From: Ruminococcus callidus ATCC 27760
Lineage (GTDB): Bacteria > Bacillota > Clostridia > Oscillospirales > Ruminococcaceae
Direction of reading: 5' to 3'
NCBI RefSeq assembly: GCF_000468015.1
Contig: NZ_KI260341.1
Span: 20,845-70,015 of the forward strand
DNA length: 49,171 bases
The position numbers were made by a program, and so were the translations under genes. Below the pieces are notes generated by a model that had not been told where the DNA came from, made no database searches, and worked only from the letters and a program-made list of their open reading frames with translations. Shown here in pieces: positions 1 to 8,623 of the stretch; position 1 is the stretch's first letter, and each line of letters begins with the position of its first letter.

Positions 1-1
1 G

Positions 2-34
2 GGCAATACCGCACAAAGATTGTGCGGTATTGCC
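2..34. repeat. Palindromic repeat copy R1
   Basis: A perfect 15-bp inverted repeat (2-16 with 20-34, 3-nt loop) with arm GGCAATACCGCACAA. It belongs to the dispersed family seen at 35232, 41564 and 49144. It lies just downstream of the leftward ATPase gene, next to copy R2. Confidence 0.8.
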
Positions 35-45
35 ACAGGATTTTT

Positions 46-86
46 TAGGGAAACACTGAATAAAGCTTGTGCAATGCTGTCTTTAC
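46..86. repeat. Palindromic repeat copy R2, overlapping an ATPase stop codon
   Basis: A degenerate copy reading from TAGGGAAACACTG to GCTGTCTTTAC. Its right end supplies the TAA stop (83-85) of the leftward P-type ATPase. Arms pair imperfectly around an AAAGCTT core. Confidence 0.7.
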
Positions 87-2692
87 TTGGATTTCTTTAC
101 AGCTGCAACAATCGCCTTTACGATCTGTACCAGAATCATAGAGCCAAAGCTGAAACCATAAATTGCACCGATCAGTACACCGGACATGCCGTTTTCGATC
201 TGGAACAATCCATGCAGTGCCGGAATCCACAGCACAGCGTTAATGAGTACCATGCCTGCTGCAAACGCCAGAATCGCAAACGGATTATTCCACAGACGCT
301 TGGAAAAGATCACCGGCTTCTCTGCTTTGCAGCTGAAACCGTGGAACAGACGTGCCATGCACAGTGTGGCAAATGCCATGGTCATAGCTGCACCGGCATT
401 GTGTGCTCCCTGATAGAAATAGCCCAGCAGGAACGCACCAATGGTGGCGATACTGATAATCACGCCGGAATAGCCCACCTTTGCCAGAAAGCCCTTGGTG
501 AGGATCGACTCATTCGCCGGACGAGGCTTTCTCTTCATCACGTCATCGGAATGGGGTTCCAGTCCCAGTGCAATTGCCGGCAGAGAGTCTGTCAGCAGAT
601 TGATAAACAGCAGGTGGATCGGAGCAAAAGGCACCGGCAGCCCTGCCAGCGAACAGAACAGCACTGTAATGATACCCGCCAGATTGCCGGACAGCAGGAA
701 CAGAATTGCCTTCTTGATGTTCTCGTAGATATTTCTGCCATTCTTCACTGCCTTGACAATGGTGGCGAAATTGTCGTCCGTCAGAATCATTGCCGCAGCG
801 TCCTTGGAAACCTCTGTACCGGTGATGCCCATTGCCACGCCTACATCAGCCTGTTTCAGTGCCGGTGCATCGTTGACACCGTCACCGGTCATGGCAACGA
901 TATTGCCACGCTTCTGCCATGCACGGACAATGCGAATCTTATGCTCCGGTGTCACACGGGCATAAACCGATTTGTCTGCCACAAAGTCCACCAGCTGCTC
1001 GTCGGTGTAAGCGTCCAGTGCCGCACCCTCTACAGCTTCTTCCGGCTTTTCCAGAATGCCGATCTCCTTGGCGATCGCCGAGGCGGTGACAATGTGGTCA
1101 CCGGTGATCATTACCGGCTTGATTCCAGCAGATCTGCACTCTGCAACTGCCTGTTTGGATTCCTCACGGGGCGGGTCCATTTCGGCAATCAGTCCCAGAT
1201 AGGTCAGGTCGTTTTCGTCCTCAACGCTCAGCGTATCACCGGAAAACGGCTTTGCCGCAAAACAGAGTACACGCAGACCTTGTTTCGACAATTCTTCCAC
1301 CTGTTCCACAATTTCCTGCTTCTCTGCATCAGAACATGTCATGCGGTTCAGCAGCACGTCTGTTGCACCCTTGGTGTACATTTTCCGCACATCACCGTGC
1401 TGGTTCAAAGTAGACATCAGCTTGCGGTCGGAGTCAAAGGGAATCTCGCTGATGCGGGCATGTTCCCCACGCATTTTCTCATCGGACAGCCCGCAGTTCT
1501 GGGCAAACCGCACCAGAGCCGTTTCCGTCGGGTCACCGATCTCAGTACCGTCCTGACATGTGGCATCACTGCACAGCACGGAAGCCAGAATCAGCTCCTG
1601 TTCCTCTGGATTTTCCGGACTGACATCTTCGGCGGCAATGATATGATCCTGCACCACGATTTTCCGGACGGTCATCTTGTTCTGTGTCAGGGTACCGGTT
1701 TTATCCGAACAAATGACGGAAACAGAACCCAGTCCCTCGACTGCCTGTAGCTTTCGCATAATGGCGTGTTCCTGCGACATCTTCTGAGTACCAAACGACA
1801 GCACGATTGTGACAATGGAACTCAACGCCTCCGGAATCGCTGCAACTGCCAGAGCAATGGCAAACATCAGGGAATCCATAACTGCACTGAAATTGATTAC
1901 ATCAACGCGAATCATGCTCAGCACGAACACCAGTGCACAGACGATCATGATACCGATAGAAAGCCGCTTTCCGAACTGGTCCAGTGTGATTTGCAGCGGG
2001 GTTTTCCGAGCCTCTGCGTTCTGGATCAGGGAAGCGATCTTTCCCACTTCGGTCTGCATGCCCACTTCTGTAACCACGTACACACCGCGTCCGTAGGTGA
2101 CAAATCCACCGGAATACACCATATTCTTCCGGTCTGCCAGCGGCACTTCATCTGTAATGGTGTCCAGAGATTTTTCCACATTGGTGCTTTCGCCGGTGAG
2201 GGCACTTTCGTTTGTCTGAAGTGATGCACAGTCGATCAGTCTGCCGTCCGCGGGGATCTGGTCGCCGGCTTCCAGCAGAACTACGTCACCAACAGTGATC
2301 TCCTCTGCCGGCAGGATTGCTGTCTGTCCGTCACGGAGCACCTTTGCCGTAGGCGACGACAGCTTTTTCAGATTGGAGAGCGACTTTTCCGCCTTGACAG
2401 TCTGCACCGTTCCCAGAATCGCATTCATGGTGATTACGGCGATAATGACAATGAAGCTTTCCAGATCGCCGGTAAATGCAGAGATCAGGGCGGCGATGAT
2501 CAGAATAATGACCAGAAAATCCTTGAACTGTTCCAGAAAAATCAGCCACGTCGGCTTTTTTTTCGCCTCTGCAATGGCATTTTTCCCATACTGTTCCAGA
2601 TGTTTCGCCGCAGTTTCCGACGATAGTCCCTCTGGACATGTGCCTAACTCCTGACAGAGTTCTTCGGGTTTCTGCCGATAATGTTCGTTCAT
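83..2692 (-). CDS. P-type cation-transporting ATPase (Ca2+/Mn2+ type)
   Basis: An 869-residue P2-type ATPase predicted to export Ca2+ or Mn2+ across the cytoplasmic membrane. Visible features are an N-terminal cation-ATPase domain, the actuator TGES loop, the M4 ion site PEAL, the phosphorylation motif [10 protein letters not shown] near residue 329, the hinge [17 protein letters not shown], and the M6 segment [13 protein letters not shown]. The ATG at 2692 has AAAGGA nine bases upstream; in-frame codons further upstream fall inside the riboswitch terminator, so they are rejected as starts. The yybP-ykoY element upstream favours manganese export, as known for riboswitch-controlled relatives in Lactococcus and Streptococcus. 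The substrate is inferred, and Ca2+ remains possible. Confidence 0.93.
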   Translation of the reverse strand: MNEHYRQKPEELCQELGTCPEGLSSETAAKHLEQYGKNAIAEAKKKPTWLIFLEQFKDFLVIILIIAALISAFTGDLESFIVIIAVITMNAILGTVQTVKAEKSLSNLKKLSSPTAKVLRDGQTAILPAEEITVGDVVLLEAGDQIPADGRLIDCASLQTNESALTGESTNVEKSLDTITDEVPLADRKNMVYSGGFVTYGRGVYVVTEVGMQTEVGKIASLIQNAEARKTPLQITLDQFGKRLSIGIMIVCALVFVLSMIRVDVINFSAVMDSLMFAIALAVAAIPEALSSIVTIVLSFGTQKMSQEHAIMRKLQAVEGLGSVSVICSDKTGTLTQNKMTVRKIVVQDHIIAAEDVSPENPEEQELILASVLCSDATCQDGTEIGDPTETALVRFAQNCGLSDEKMRGEHARISEIPFDSDRKLMSTLNQHGDVRKMYTKGATDVLLNRMTCSDAEKQEIVEQVEELSKQGLRVLCFAAKPFSGDTLSVEDENDLTYLGLIAEMDPPREESKQAVAECRSAGIKPVMITGDHIVTASAIAKEIGILEKPEEAVEGAALDAYTDEQLVDFVADKSVYARVTPEHKIRIVRAWQKRGNIVAMTGDGVNDAPALKQADVGVAMGITGTEVSKDAAAMILTDDNFATIVKAVKNGRNIYENIKKAILFLLSGNLAGIITVLFCSLAGLPVPFAPIHLLFINLLTDSLPAIALGLEPHSDDVMKRKPRPANESILTKGFLAKVGYSGVIISIATIGAFLLGYFYQGAHNAGAAMTMAFATLCMARLFHGFSCKAEKPVIFSKRLWNNPFAILAFAAGMVLINAVLWIPALHGLFQIENGMSGVLIGAIYGFSFGSMILVQIVKAIVAAVKKSK

Positions 2693-2742
2693 GTACAACA
2701 TTCCTTTCCTTTGTAGCATACGGGTCGGACAGGCACGGACAG

Positions 2743-2813
2743 AAAAAAACGGCAAGACCATACGGAACCGACAACTCTCCTGTCAAACGTGCTCCGTAAA
2801 AGTCTTGCCGTTT
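2743..2813 (-). terminator. Riboswitch expression-platform terminator
   Basis: Inverted repeat AAACGGCAAGAC (2747-2758) pairs with 2802-2813 and extends through ACGGA/TCCGT. On the minus strand it is followed by seven T. The 5' arm of this hairpin contains the 3' conserved strand of the aptamer (GGCAAGACTTTT), so ligand-bound aptamer and terminator should be mutually exclusive, giving an ON switch. Confidence 0.85.
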
Positions 2814-2895
2814 AGATATGAAGCGGGTCATTTTCTCAAACGACCGTACTGACGCCGCATAAACAGGAGAATCTCCTGCCAGCTACTCTCTTTTA
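2795..2895 (-). ncRNA. yybP-ykoY-type manganese riboswitch aptamer
   Basis: On the minus strand the leader holds the two conserved strands of the yybP-ykoY class: GAGAGTAGC at the 5' side and GGCAAGACTTTT at the 3' side, separated by hairpins (for example the CAGGAG/CTCCTG stem). This class is known to sense Mn2+ and commonly precedes P-type ATPases and other Mn exporters. Assignment is by motif recognition, without a covariance-model search. Confidence 0.82.
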
Positions 2896-2903
2896 CTCTT
2901 AAT

Positions 2904-2932
2904 ATTATACCCAACTTCATGAATCTTGTCAA
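2904..2932 (-). promoter_or_regulatory. Sigma-A promoter of the ATPase/riboswitch transcript
   Basis: Perfect TTGACA (2927-2932) and TATAAT (2904-2909) with a 17-bp spacer. It fires leftward about ten bases before the aptamer begins. Confidence 0.85.
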
Positions 2933-2949
2933 GTAAAAAGAAAAAAGTT

Positions 2950-2991
2950 CACAAAAGAGCCGATGACACGCTTCCGCATCATCGGCTCTTT
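2950..2991 (-). terminator. Terminator of the fumarate reductase operon
   Basis: A 13-bp stem AAAGAGCCGATGA (2954-2966) pairs with 2979-2991. A T-rich minus-strand tail follows. It lies about 35 bp beyond the last gene of the operon. Confidence 0.85.
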
Positions 2992-3023
2992 CTATATGAT
3001 ATTGCTGTCTGTGACAGACGTTT

Positions 3024-4625
3024 TTAGTCGTTTACCTTGCGGGTATAATCCGGCAGCAGCTTCGGAGAAACTTCGTCCGGCTGGATACCAGCGTCAGCCA
3101 GTTCCTTTTCGAACTTTGCAACGTGATCCAGAGTCAGCTTGCCGACTTCAACAGTCTTTGCCTTTGCAGCAGCGTACTTACCAGCGTTACGGCCGAATAC
3201 GATAACGTCCAGCAGGGAGTTACCCATCAGTCTGTTTTCACCGTGTACACCACCAGCAGCTTCGCCGGCAACGAACAGGTTTTCTACGCAGGTCTGGCTG
3301 TCTGTGCCAACCTTGACACCACCGTTCTGGTAGTGCAGAGTCGGATAGATCAGCATCGGCTGCTTCCGAATGTCGATGCCATATTTCAGGAACATTCTCA
3401 GCATTGCCGGAATCCGCTTTTCGATCGTGCCTTCGCCGTGAATAATGTCGATCATCGGAGCGTCCAGCCATACACCCTGACCACCGGTCGGAGTGTCTAC
3501 CTGCTTGCCACGGCGGCATTCACGAATAACGGTAGATGCGGTAACGTCACGAGTTTCCAGCGGGTTCATGAAGACTTCGCCGTCTACGTTTACCAGCTTT
3601 GCACCCAGAGAACGAACCTTTTCGGTAACCAGTGCACCGAAGATCTGTTCCGGGAATGCAGCACCGGTCGGGTGATACTGCAGGGTGTACTGCTCACGCA
3701 GCGGAGCACCCACACGATAAGCCAGCACCAGACCGTCTGCGGTTGCACCGTAGTGGTTGGAAGTCGGGAATCCCTGATAGTGCATTCTGCCTGCACCGCC
3801 GGTAGCAATGATAACAACCTTTGCCTTGGCGATCAGGATCTCGCCGGTTTCCATGTTCATCAGAACGGCACCGGCACAGTGACCCTTGTCGTCCATGATC
3901 AGTTCGATTGCAGAAGTGAAATCCACTACCGGAATCTTACGGTTCAGCACTTCGTCACGCAGGGTACGCATGATCTCTGCACCGGAGTAGTCCTTCGCAG
4001 CGTGCATTCTCTTACGAGAAGTACCGCCGCCGTGGGTGGTGATCATGTTGCCTTCTGCGTCCTTATCGAACTCAACGCCCAGATCCTGCAGCCATTCAAT
4101 GCCCTCCGGAGCCTCGGTAACCAGCTTATAAACCAGTTCCTTGTCCGCAGCAAAGTGACCACCGCCGTAGCAGTCGAGGAAGTGCTGTGCCGGAGAATCG
4201 TTCGGCTTATCCGCAGCCTGAATGCCGCCTTCTGCCATCATGGTGTTTGCATCACCGATACGCAGCTTGGTTACGATCATAACCTTTTCGCCGGCATTGT
4301 CTGCTTCGATCGCAGCAGATGCACCAGCACCGCCGCCGCCGATGATGAGCACGTCGGTTTCATAATCCGGACAGGAAAGATCCGGCAGGTTGTCCTTCAG
4401 GCGGCTGTCAGACTGGAGCATTTTTACCAGTTCCTTCGGAGCCTTTTCGCCCTTGTTCGGACCAACAGTCAGCACGTCGAACTGATCTTCGCGATAGTCC
4501 GGGTGGTTTTCTTTCAGAACCTGATCCTTTTCCTCTGCGGTCATTCTTCTCGGTTCCATTGCAGCATTTTCTGCACGCTTTGCTTCTACCTTCTTAATGG
4601 ATTCCAGCATTTCTTCCGTATACAT
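3024..4625 (-). CDS. Fumarate reductase/succinate dehydrogenase-type flavoprotein, soluble
   Basis: A 533-residue flavoprotein of the FrdA/SdhA/TfrA/NadB superfamily, predicted to reduce fumarate to succinate in the cytoplasm. The FAD Rossmann motif GGGGAGASAA begins near residue 97, and the substrate-site elements are conserved: HPTG at 318, Arg338, His431 in LHYQNGG, and HGENRLMGNSLL with His461 and Arg465. Two oddities stand out. An 85-90 residue charged N-terminal extension precedes the Rossmann fold. The position of the covalent-FAD histidine of membrane Frd/Sdh is Asn127 (ANTMMAEGG), as in NadB-type enzymes, so FAD is probably non-covalent. RBS AAGGAGG lies at good spacing. It is the last gene of the operon. 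No membrane-anchor gene accompanies it. Confidence 0.9.
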   Translation of the reverse strand: MYTEEMLESIKKVEAKRAENAAMEPRRMTAEEKDQVLKENHPDYREDQFDVLTVGPNKGEKAPKELVKMLQSDSRLKDNLPDLSCPDYETDVLIIGGGGAGASAAIEADNAGEKVMIVTKLRIGDANTMMAEGGIQAADKPNDSPAQHFLDCYGGGHFAADKELVYKLVTEAPEGIEWLQDLGVEFDKDAEGNMITTHGGGTSRKRMHAAKDYSGAEIMRTLRDEVLNRKIPVVDFTSAIELIMDDKGHCAGAVLMNMETGEILIAKAKVVIIATGGAGRMHYQGFPTSNHYGATADGLVLAYRVGAPLREQYTLQYHPTGAAFPEQIFGALVTEKVRSLGAKLVNVDGEVFMNPLETRDVTASTVIRECRRGKQVDTPTGGQGVWLDAPMIDIIHGEGTIEKRIPAMLRMFLKYGIDIRKQPMLIYPTLHYQNGGVKVGTDSQTCVENLFVAGEAAGGVHGENRLMGNSLLDVIVFGRNAGKYAAAKAKTVEVGKLTLDHVAKFEKELADAGIQPDEVSPKLLPDYTRKVND

Positions 4626-4639
4626 GATACCGCACCTCC

Positions 4640-5314
4640 TTACTTTTCAATCTCACGATTGTTGTACTTTTCACGAATCTCCGCATCGCTCAGTGCCATA
4701 TTTGCACGGATTGCTTCTTCGCACTTGCCTTCTTCGATTTCCTTGACACGATCTGCCAGATGCTGACATTTCGGTTCAATGTACTTACCGTTCAGGCGGC
4801 GAGCCAGCATTGCAACCTGCGGGTGCGAGATACCAGCCGGACAGCGGGAAGAACATACGCCGCACATAACGCAGTCGAAAGATTCTTCTGCACACTTTGC
4901 ATATTCCGCACGCTGTGCATATGCGATATACTGCATAACGTTCAGACCCTGTGTACAAGCATTGGTACAAGCGTTACAGCCGATGCAGGAATAGATTTCC
5001 GGATAGTTCTTCATCATTACGGTTTCGTCCGGACGAACCTCGTTGATGTCATAGATCTCCTTGATCAGCGGGAAGAACGGCAGCTGTGTGATGTACATGC
5101 CTTCTACCACCTGTGTGGAGCATGCCAGACAGGTGTGCAGTTCTCTGTCACCCTTGATCCGGTAAATTGTTGCACAGGCACCGCAGAAACCATTTCGGCA
5201 GCCGCAGCCGCGAACCAGTTTATAGCCAGCGTATTCCAAAGCCTTCATGATGGTCAGACTGGCAGGAACCTCATACTTCTTGCCCATCACGAACACATTA
5301 ACCATCTGTTCCAT
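4640..5314 (-). CDS. Iron-sulfur subunit, [2Fe-2S] plus two [4Fe-4S], fumarate reductase type
   Basis: A 224-residue electron-transfer protein shaped like FrdB/SdhB. An N-terminal [2Fe-2S] ferredoxin fold has Cys37, 39, 44, 47 and 62; a C-terminal domain has CxxCxxCxxxC at 110-120 and 148-158. Both C-terminal motifs look like [4Fe-4S] sites, whereas respiratory FrdB has one [4Fe-4S] and one [3Fe-4S] there. Methanogen TfrB fuses this module to CCG (HdrB) domains; here the CCG protein is the separate hdrB gene of the same operon. It lies 14 bp upstream of the flavoprotein gene, and I infer that it delivers electrons to it. RBS GGAG at 7 bp. Confidence 0.85.
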   Translation of the reverse strand: MEQMVNVFVMGKKYEVPASLTIMKALEYAGYKLVRGCGCRNGFCGACATIYRIKGDRELHTCLACSTQVVEGMYITQLPFFPLIKEIYDINEVRPDETVMMKNYPEIYSCIGCNACTNACTQGLNVMQYIAYAQRAEYAKCAEESFDCVMCGVCSSRCPAGISHPQVAMLARRLNGKYIEPKCQHLADRVKEIEEGKCEEAIRANMALSDAEIREKYNNREIEK

Positions 5315-5332
5315 GTGAATTCTCCTTTACCA

Positions 5333-6193
5333 TTAATATTCGTTCGGCAGTTCGGACAGCTCATCAAAGCGGAATACCGGACCGTCCTTGCAGACGTACT
5401 TGTCACCGATATTGCAGCGTCCGCACTTGCCGATACCGCATTTCATACGCAGTTCCATTGTGGTATAGACCTGTTCTTCTTGGAAGCCCAGTTCTTTCAG
5501 ACCGTCCAGTGTGAACTTGATCATGATCGGAGGTCCGCAGATCAGAACAGTACGGTTCAGGTCCGGCTTCAGTTCCTTGACATAGTTCGGAATAAAGCCA
5601 ACGTGACCGTCCCAGCCCTCCTGTTCACGGTCGATGGTCAGATCCACCTTGCAGTCCTGACTCCATTCGTCCAGAATTTCCTGATAGTCTACCAGATCGT
5701 CCTTGGAACGGGAGCCGTAAATGATATGCAGAGAACCATAAGCGCCAGGATTCTCACGCTTTTTGTCACGGCAATAGTTGATGACGGAACGCAGCGGAGC
5801 CAGACCGATACCGCCGGCGATAAACAGCAGATCCTTTCCCTTCAGACCATAGTTGCCGTTTTCCGGTGTCGGAACGGTTTCCACCGGAAAGTTCTTTCCC
5901 AGCGGACCTCTGACGGTGACTTCCTGTCCAACGTCCATCATGTGCAGCCAGCTTGTCAGACAGCCGCACTTCTTGATCGAAAATTCCATGAATTCCTTGT
6001 TTGTCGGAGAAGATGTAATGGAGAACATACCTTCGCCAATGCCCGGAATGGAAACCATCGCACACTGACCGGGCATATGCTCGAACAGTTTGTTTCCGTC
6101 CAGACCGACCACGCGGAATGTCTTGACATCGGGAGTATCCTGACGAATGTCAGTTACCACGCCGACCTTCGGAATCAATGCTTCTTGTTTCAT
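5333..6193 (-). CDS. flxA: FlxA-like FAD/NAD(P)H-binding oxidoreductase subunit
   Basis: A 286-residue member of the ferredoxin-NADP reductase/dihydroorotate dehydrogenase PyrK/AsrB superfamily. It has an N-terminal FAD beta-barrel, a nucleotide-binding Rossmann domain with GGIGLAPLRS near residue 130, CGPP before the C-terminus, and a [2Fe-2S] site at Cys252, 257, 260 and 268. In the Flx-Hdr complexes known from Desulfovibrio this subunit oxidises NADH and feeds HdrA. Its ATG overlaps the previous gene's TGA (ATGA), which implies translational coupling. AsrB of sulfite reductase is the closest alternative, but no siroheme AsrC gene is present here. Confidence 0.85.
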   Translation of the reverse strand: MKQEALIPKVGVVTDIRQDTPDVKTFRVVGLDGNKLFEHMPGQCAMVSIPGIGEGMFSITSSPTNKEFMEFSIKKCGCLTSWLHMMDVGQEVTVRGPLGKNFPVETVPTPENGNYGLKGKDLLFIAGGIGLAPLRSVINYCRDKKRENPGAYGSLHIIYGSRSKDDLVDYQEILDEWSQDCKVDLTIDREQEGWDGHVGFIPNYVKELKPDLNRTVLICGPPIMIKFTLDGLKELGFQEEQVYTTMELRMKCGIGKCGRCNIGDKYVCKDGPVFRFDELSELPNEY

Positions 6194-7224
6194 GCGTTAC
6201 CCTCCCCTAAAGTCTTCATGACCTTTACAATGTTCATGGAAATCGGGCAGCTCTTCATGCAGCGACCGCAGCCAACGCAGCCAAATACGCCGTCGTTGTT
6301 TGCCGGATAGTAAACCAGCTTATGCATGAACCGCTGACGGAAACGCTCCAGCTGTGTGGGACGCGGCTGACCGCCGGCTGTCTTGGTAAAGTCAGCGTAC
6401 ATACAGCTGTCCCAGCAGCGGAACCGCTGTACGCCGTGACCGGTGTCATAGTCGCGAATGTCATAGCACTGACAGGTCGGGCACACGAAAGTACAGGTGC
6501 CGCAGCCCAGACATGCTTCTGACAGGCTTGCCCACTTATCGGAACTGAACAGTTCCATCAGCTTATCTCCGCCAAAGGAGTCGGTAGAGAGGTTCTTCAG
6601 CGGCAGCTTTTCCAGAATTGCCTTGGTCTTTGCCTTGGATTCTTCCGCAGCATCGTCTGCGGCATCTTCCAGCATCGGCAAAGAAGCCAGCAGAGCCTCA
6701 CCCTTTTCGGTGTTTGCCTGCATCAGCACTGCATCATCTGTCAGCCAGCAGCTGACATCGCCAGCCGGTTCTGCGGCATCGATACCGAATACCGAGCAGA
6801 AGCAGGTTTCACTGGGCTTGCTGCAGGACATGGTCATTACCACGCCGTGTTCCCGACGGTTCTGATAGTAGGTATCTACCGGTTCCGACAGATACACGCT
6901 GTCCAGGATCTTGAAGCTTGCCGCATCACAGGCACGCACGCCGAAGATCACAAAGTCCTCGCACTCAGTACGAATATCATCGACTTCGATCTTCTTGCCG
7001 TTGACCTTGAAGTTGACCATGTTTTCTACCTGCGGGAAGAAAAAGTCCTTGGCACTGCGGACAGTGTTGACTGCCTCTGCAGCATACTTTGCTTCCGGTG
7101 TCCAGACGCTGTACTTTACACCGCGTTTTTCATCGGTGCCGTCAGCAACCGGCAGATAGAGTTTCTTTGCTTCTGCGATGGCAGCGAACAAAGCGTCCAG
7201 ATTTTCTCGAGATACTTTTTTCAT
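6190..7224 (-). CDS. FlxB-like 4Fe-4S dicluster protein (AsrA family)
   Basis: A 344-residue iron-sulfur protein of the AsrA-like family (4Fe-4S dicluster, C-terminal half). CLGCGTCTFVCPTC and CVGCGRCMKSCP are the two cluster motifs, separated by a conserved RCWDSCMY segment. The N-terminal half has no cluster motif; it resembles the family's nucleotide/partner-binding part. The ATG at 7224 overlaps the upstream gene's TGA by one base (TGATG) and has AAAGGAGG at 9 bp; a GTG one codon earlier is the alternative start. By position it is a wiring subunit between FlxA and HdrA. FlxB versus FlxC naming is by order only. Confidence 0.8.
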   Translation of the reverse strand: MKKVSRENLDALFAAIAEAKKLYLPVADGTDEKRGVKYSVWTPEAKYAAEAVNTVRSAKDFFFPQVENMVNFKVNGKKIEVDDIRTECEDFVIFGVRACDAASFKILDSVYLSEPVDTYYQNRREHGVVMTMSCSKPSETCFCSVFGIDAAEPAGDVSCWLTDDAVLMQANTEKGEALLASLPMLEDAADDAAEESKAKTKAILEKLPLKNLSTDSFGGDKLMELFSSDKWASLSEACLGCGTCTFVCPTCQCYDIRDYDTGHGVQRFRCWDSCMYADFTKTAGGQPRPTQLERFRQRFMHKLVYYPANNDGVFGCVGCGRCMKSCPISMNIVKVMKTLGEGNA

Positions 7225-8198
7225 CACTTGCTGCCTCCTTTATAAACCACATTCGGCTCGCAGTCTTCCTTGGTGAAGTTCACCAGCGGTGCACGGCTGC
7301 CTTCCTCTGCACCAGCCTGATATTCACCATAATAAGTGTTAATATCCTTGATGAACTTCCGGTTCAGCAGGTGCAGCGGAATGTGCTGCGGACATACTCT
7401 GGAGCACTCACCGCAGTCGGTACAGCGACCTGCTACGTGGAATGCACGAATAATGTGGAACATATTTTCTTCGAAGGAGTCTGCTGCTGCCTTCTGGGAA
7501 ACACCAGATGCCGGATTGTCAAAGACGCACTGTTCGCAGCTGCATGCCGGACAGATGTTGCGGCAGGCGTTGCAGCGAATGCAGCGGGACAGTTCCCCAC
7601 GCCAGAATGCGAATCTTTCTTCCGGTGTCATAGCCTCCAGCTTTGCGACCATATCGAAACGACCGGACTCCGGATTTTCCTCACCGTTTTCGCCCAGCAT
7701 CTCATCGTAGACAACAACCTTGTGGCTCTTGCAGACTTCGCAGCGTTCCAGCAGGCAGTCCTTCTTGCTGACAGAAACTTCACCGTACATGGTTTCCGCC
7801 TTTACGGTGTCACCGTCAGTGGTGATGCCCAGAATGCCCTCGGCACCGGCTTCACGTACCTTATCCGGATCCAGCTTGCCGTCACAGGGAACGCCGATGA
7901 TGTAAACGTTTTCCCGCTTGATGCGGTGTTCTGTCAGCAGCTGGTTGAAGCTATAGGAATCACACGGCTTCAGGAAAACCAGTGTCTTGCCCTCCAGCTT
8001 AGACAGTTTGATCAGATACTTCGACAGATTGCTGCCGCAGAAATCGTGATATACAAAATCCTTTTCCAAAGCTTCTGCAGAATCGAACACAGCCGGTGTG
8101 GGATCATAGACAAACTCACCGTTTTTCCAGCCCAGCACACGAACAACTGTACCGTCTGCCAACAGCTCGGAGGCTCTTTTCATCATTTCGCTTTGCAT
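7224..8198 (-). CDS. FlxC-like 4Fe-4S dicluster protein
   Basis: A 324-residue iron-sulfur protein. An N-terminal region of about 200 residues carries KPCDSYSF and GVPCDGK motifs typical of FrhB/HdrA-associated electron-transfer proteins. Two C-terminal cluster motifs follow, CIRCNACRNICPACSC and CTDCGECSRVCPQH. RBS GGAGG lies 7 bp before the ATG at 8198. The start lies inside the end of the MvhD-like gene (16-nt overlap), and its stop overlaps the next start, so the four Flx genes are tightly coupled. The role is predicted electron relay inside the NADH-Hdr complex. No catalytic residues of its own are visible. Confidence 0.78.
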   Translation of the reverse strand: MQSEMMKRASELLADGTVVRVLGWKNGEFVYDPTPAVFDSAEALEKDFVYHDFCGSNLSKYLIKLSKLEGKTLVFLKPCDSYSFNQLLTEHRIKRENVYIIGVPCDGKLDPDKVREAGAEGILGITTDGDTVKAETMYGEVSVSKKDCLLERCEVCKSHKVVVYDEMLGENGEENPESGRFDMVAKLEAMTPEERFAFWRGELSRCIRCNACRNICPACSCEQCVFDNPASGVSQKAAADSFEENMFHIIRAFHVAGRCTDCGECSRVCPQHIPLHLLNRKFIKDINTYYGEYQAGAEEGSRAPLVNFTKEDCEPNVVYKGGSK

Positions 8199-8623
8199 CT
8201 CAGATCCTCCAGTCTTTTGTTCTCGCCCAGTGCAGTGACAGTTTCTACAAACTCATTCATGGTTGCAGCGAACTTTGCACCTTCTGCGGCGGATACCCAT
8301 TCTACACGGGTACGCTCTTTCTCGATACCCAGATAATCCAGCATCGAGAACAGCAGTGTCATTCTGCGGCGGGCATAGTAGTTACCAGTGGTATAGTGGC
8401 AGTCACCCGGGTGACAGCCGCAGAGGATCACGCCGTCTGCACCACGCTGGAATGCACGCAGAATAAAGAGTGGATTGACACGGCAGGAGCAAGGTACACG
8501 AATGATCTTGACATCTGCCGGATAGTTTGAACGGTTTGTACCCGCAAGGTCCGCACCTGCATAAGAACACCAGTTACAGCAGAATGCGACGATTTTCGGT
8601 TTAAATTCCTGATTTACTTGCAT
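8183..8623 (-). CDS. MvhD/FlxD-like hydrogenase iron-sulfur subunit
   Basis: A 146-147 residue protein of the MvhD family, usually about 140 aa, which docks an electron donor onto HdrA. Conserved cysteines are visible: CCNWCSYAGAD (15-19), CSCRVNP (45-47) and CGCHPGDCHY (68-75), ligands of a [2Fe-2S] cluster in MvhD. The start is ATG 8623 with GGAGG ten bases upstream, and it overlaps the 3' end of hdrA by 10 nt. The open frame extends 33 codons further up inside hdrA, but those residues have no family match and no RBS. It links the NADH-oxidising Flx subunits to HdrA. Confidence 0.87.
   Translation of the reverse strand: MQVNQEFKPKIVAFCCNWCSYAGADLAGTNRSNYPADVKIIRVPCSCRVNPLFILRAFQRGADGVILCGCHPGDCHYTTGNYYARRRMTLLFSMLDYLGIEKERTRVEWVSAAEGAKFAATMNEFVETVTALGENKRLEDLRCKAK

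Noticed and set aside
20-1750. Very long rightward open frames opposite the ATPase and opposite many other leftward genes.
   Set aside because: They are antisense shadows of strongly biased codons, rich in His, Cys and Gln, without RBS or domains.
5333-8198. Reading flxA/flxB/flxC as an anaerobic sulfite reductase (AsrAB) cluster.
   Set aside because: There is no siroheme AsrC subunit; MvhD-like and HdrABC genes are contiguous, which fits Flx-Hdr instead.
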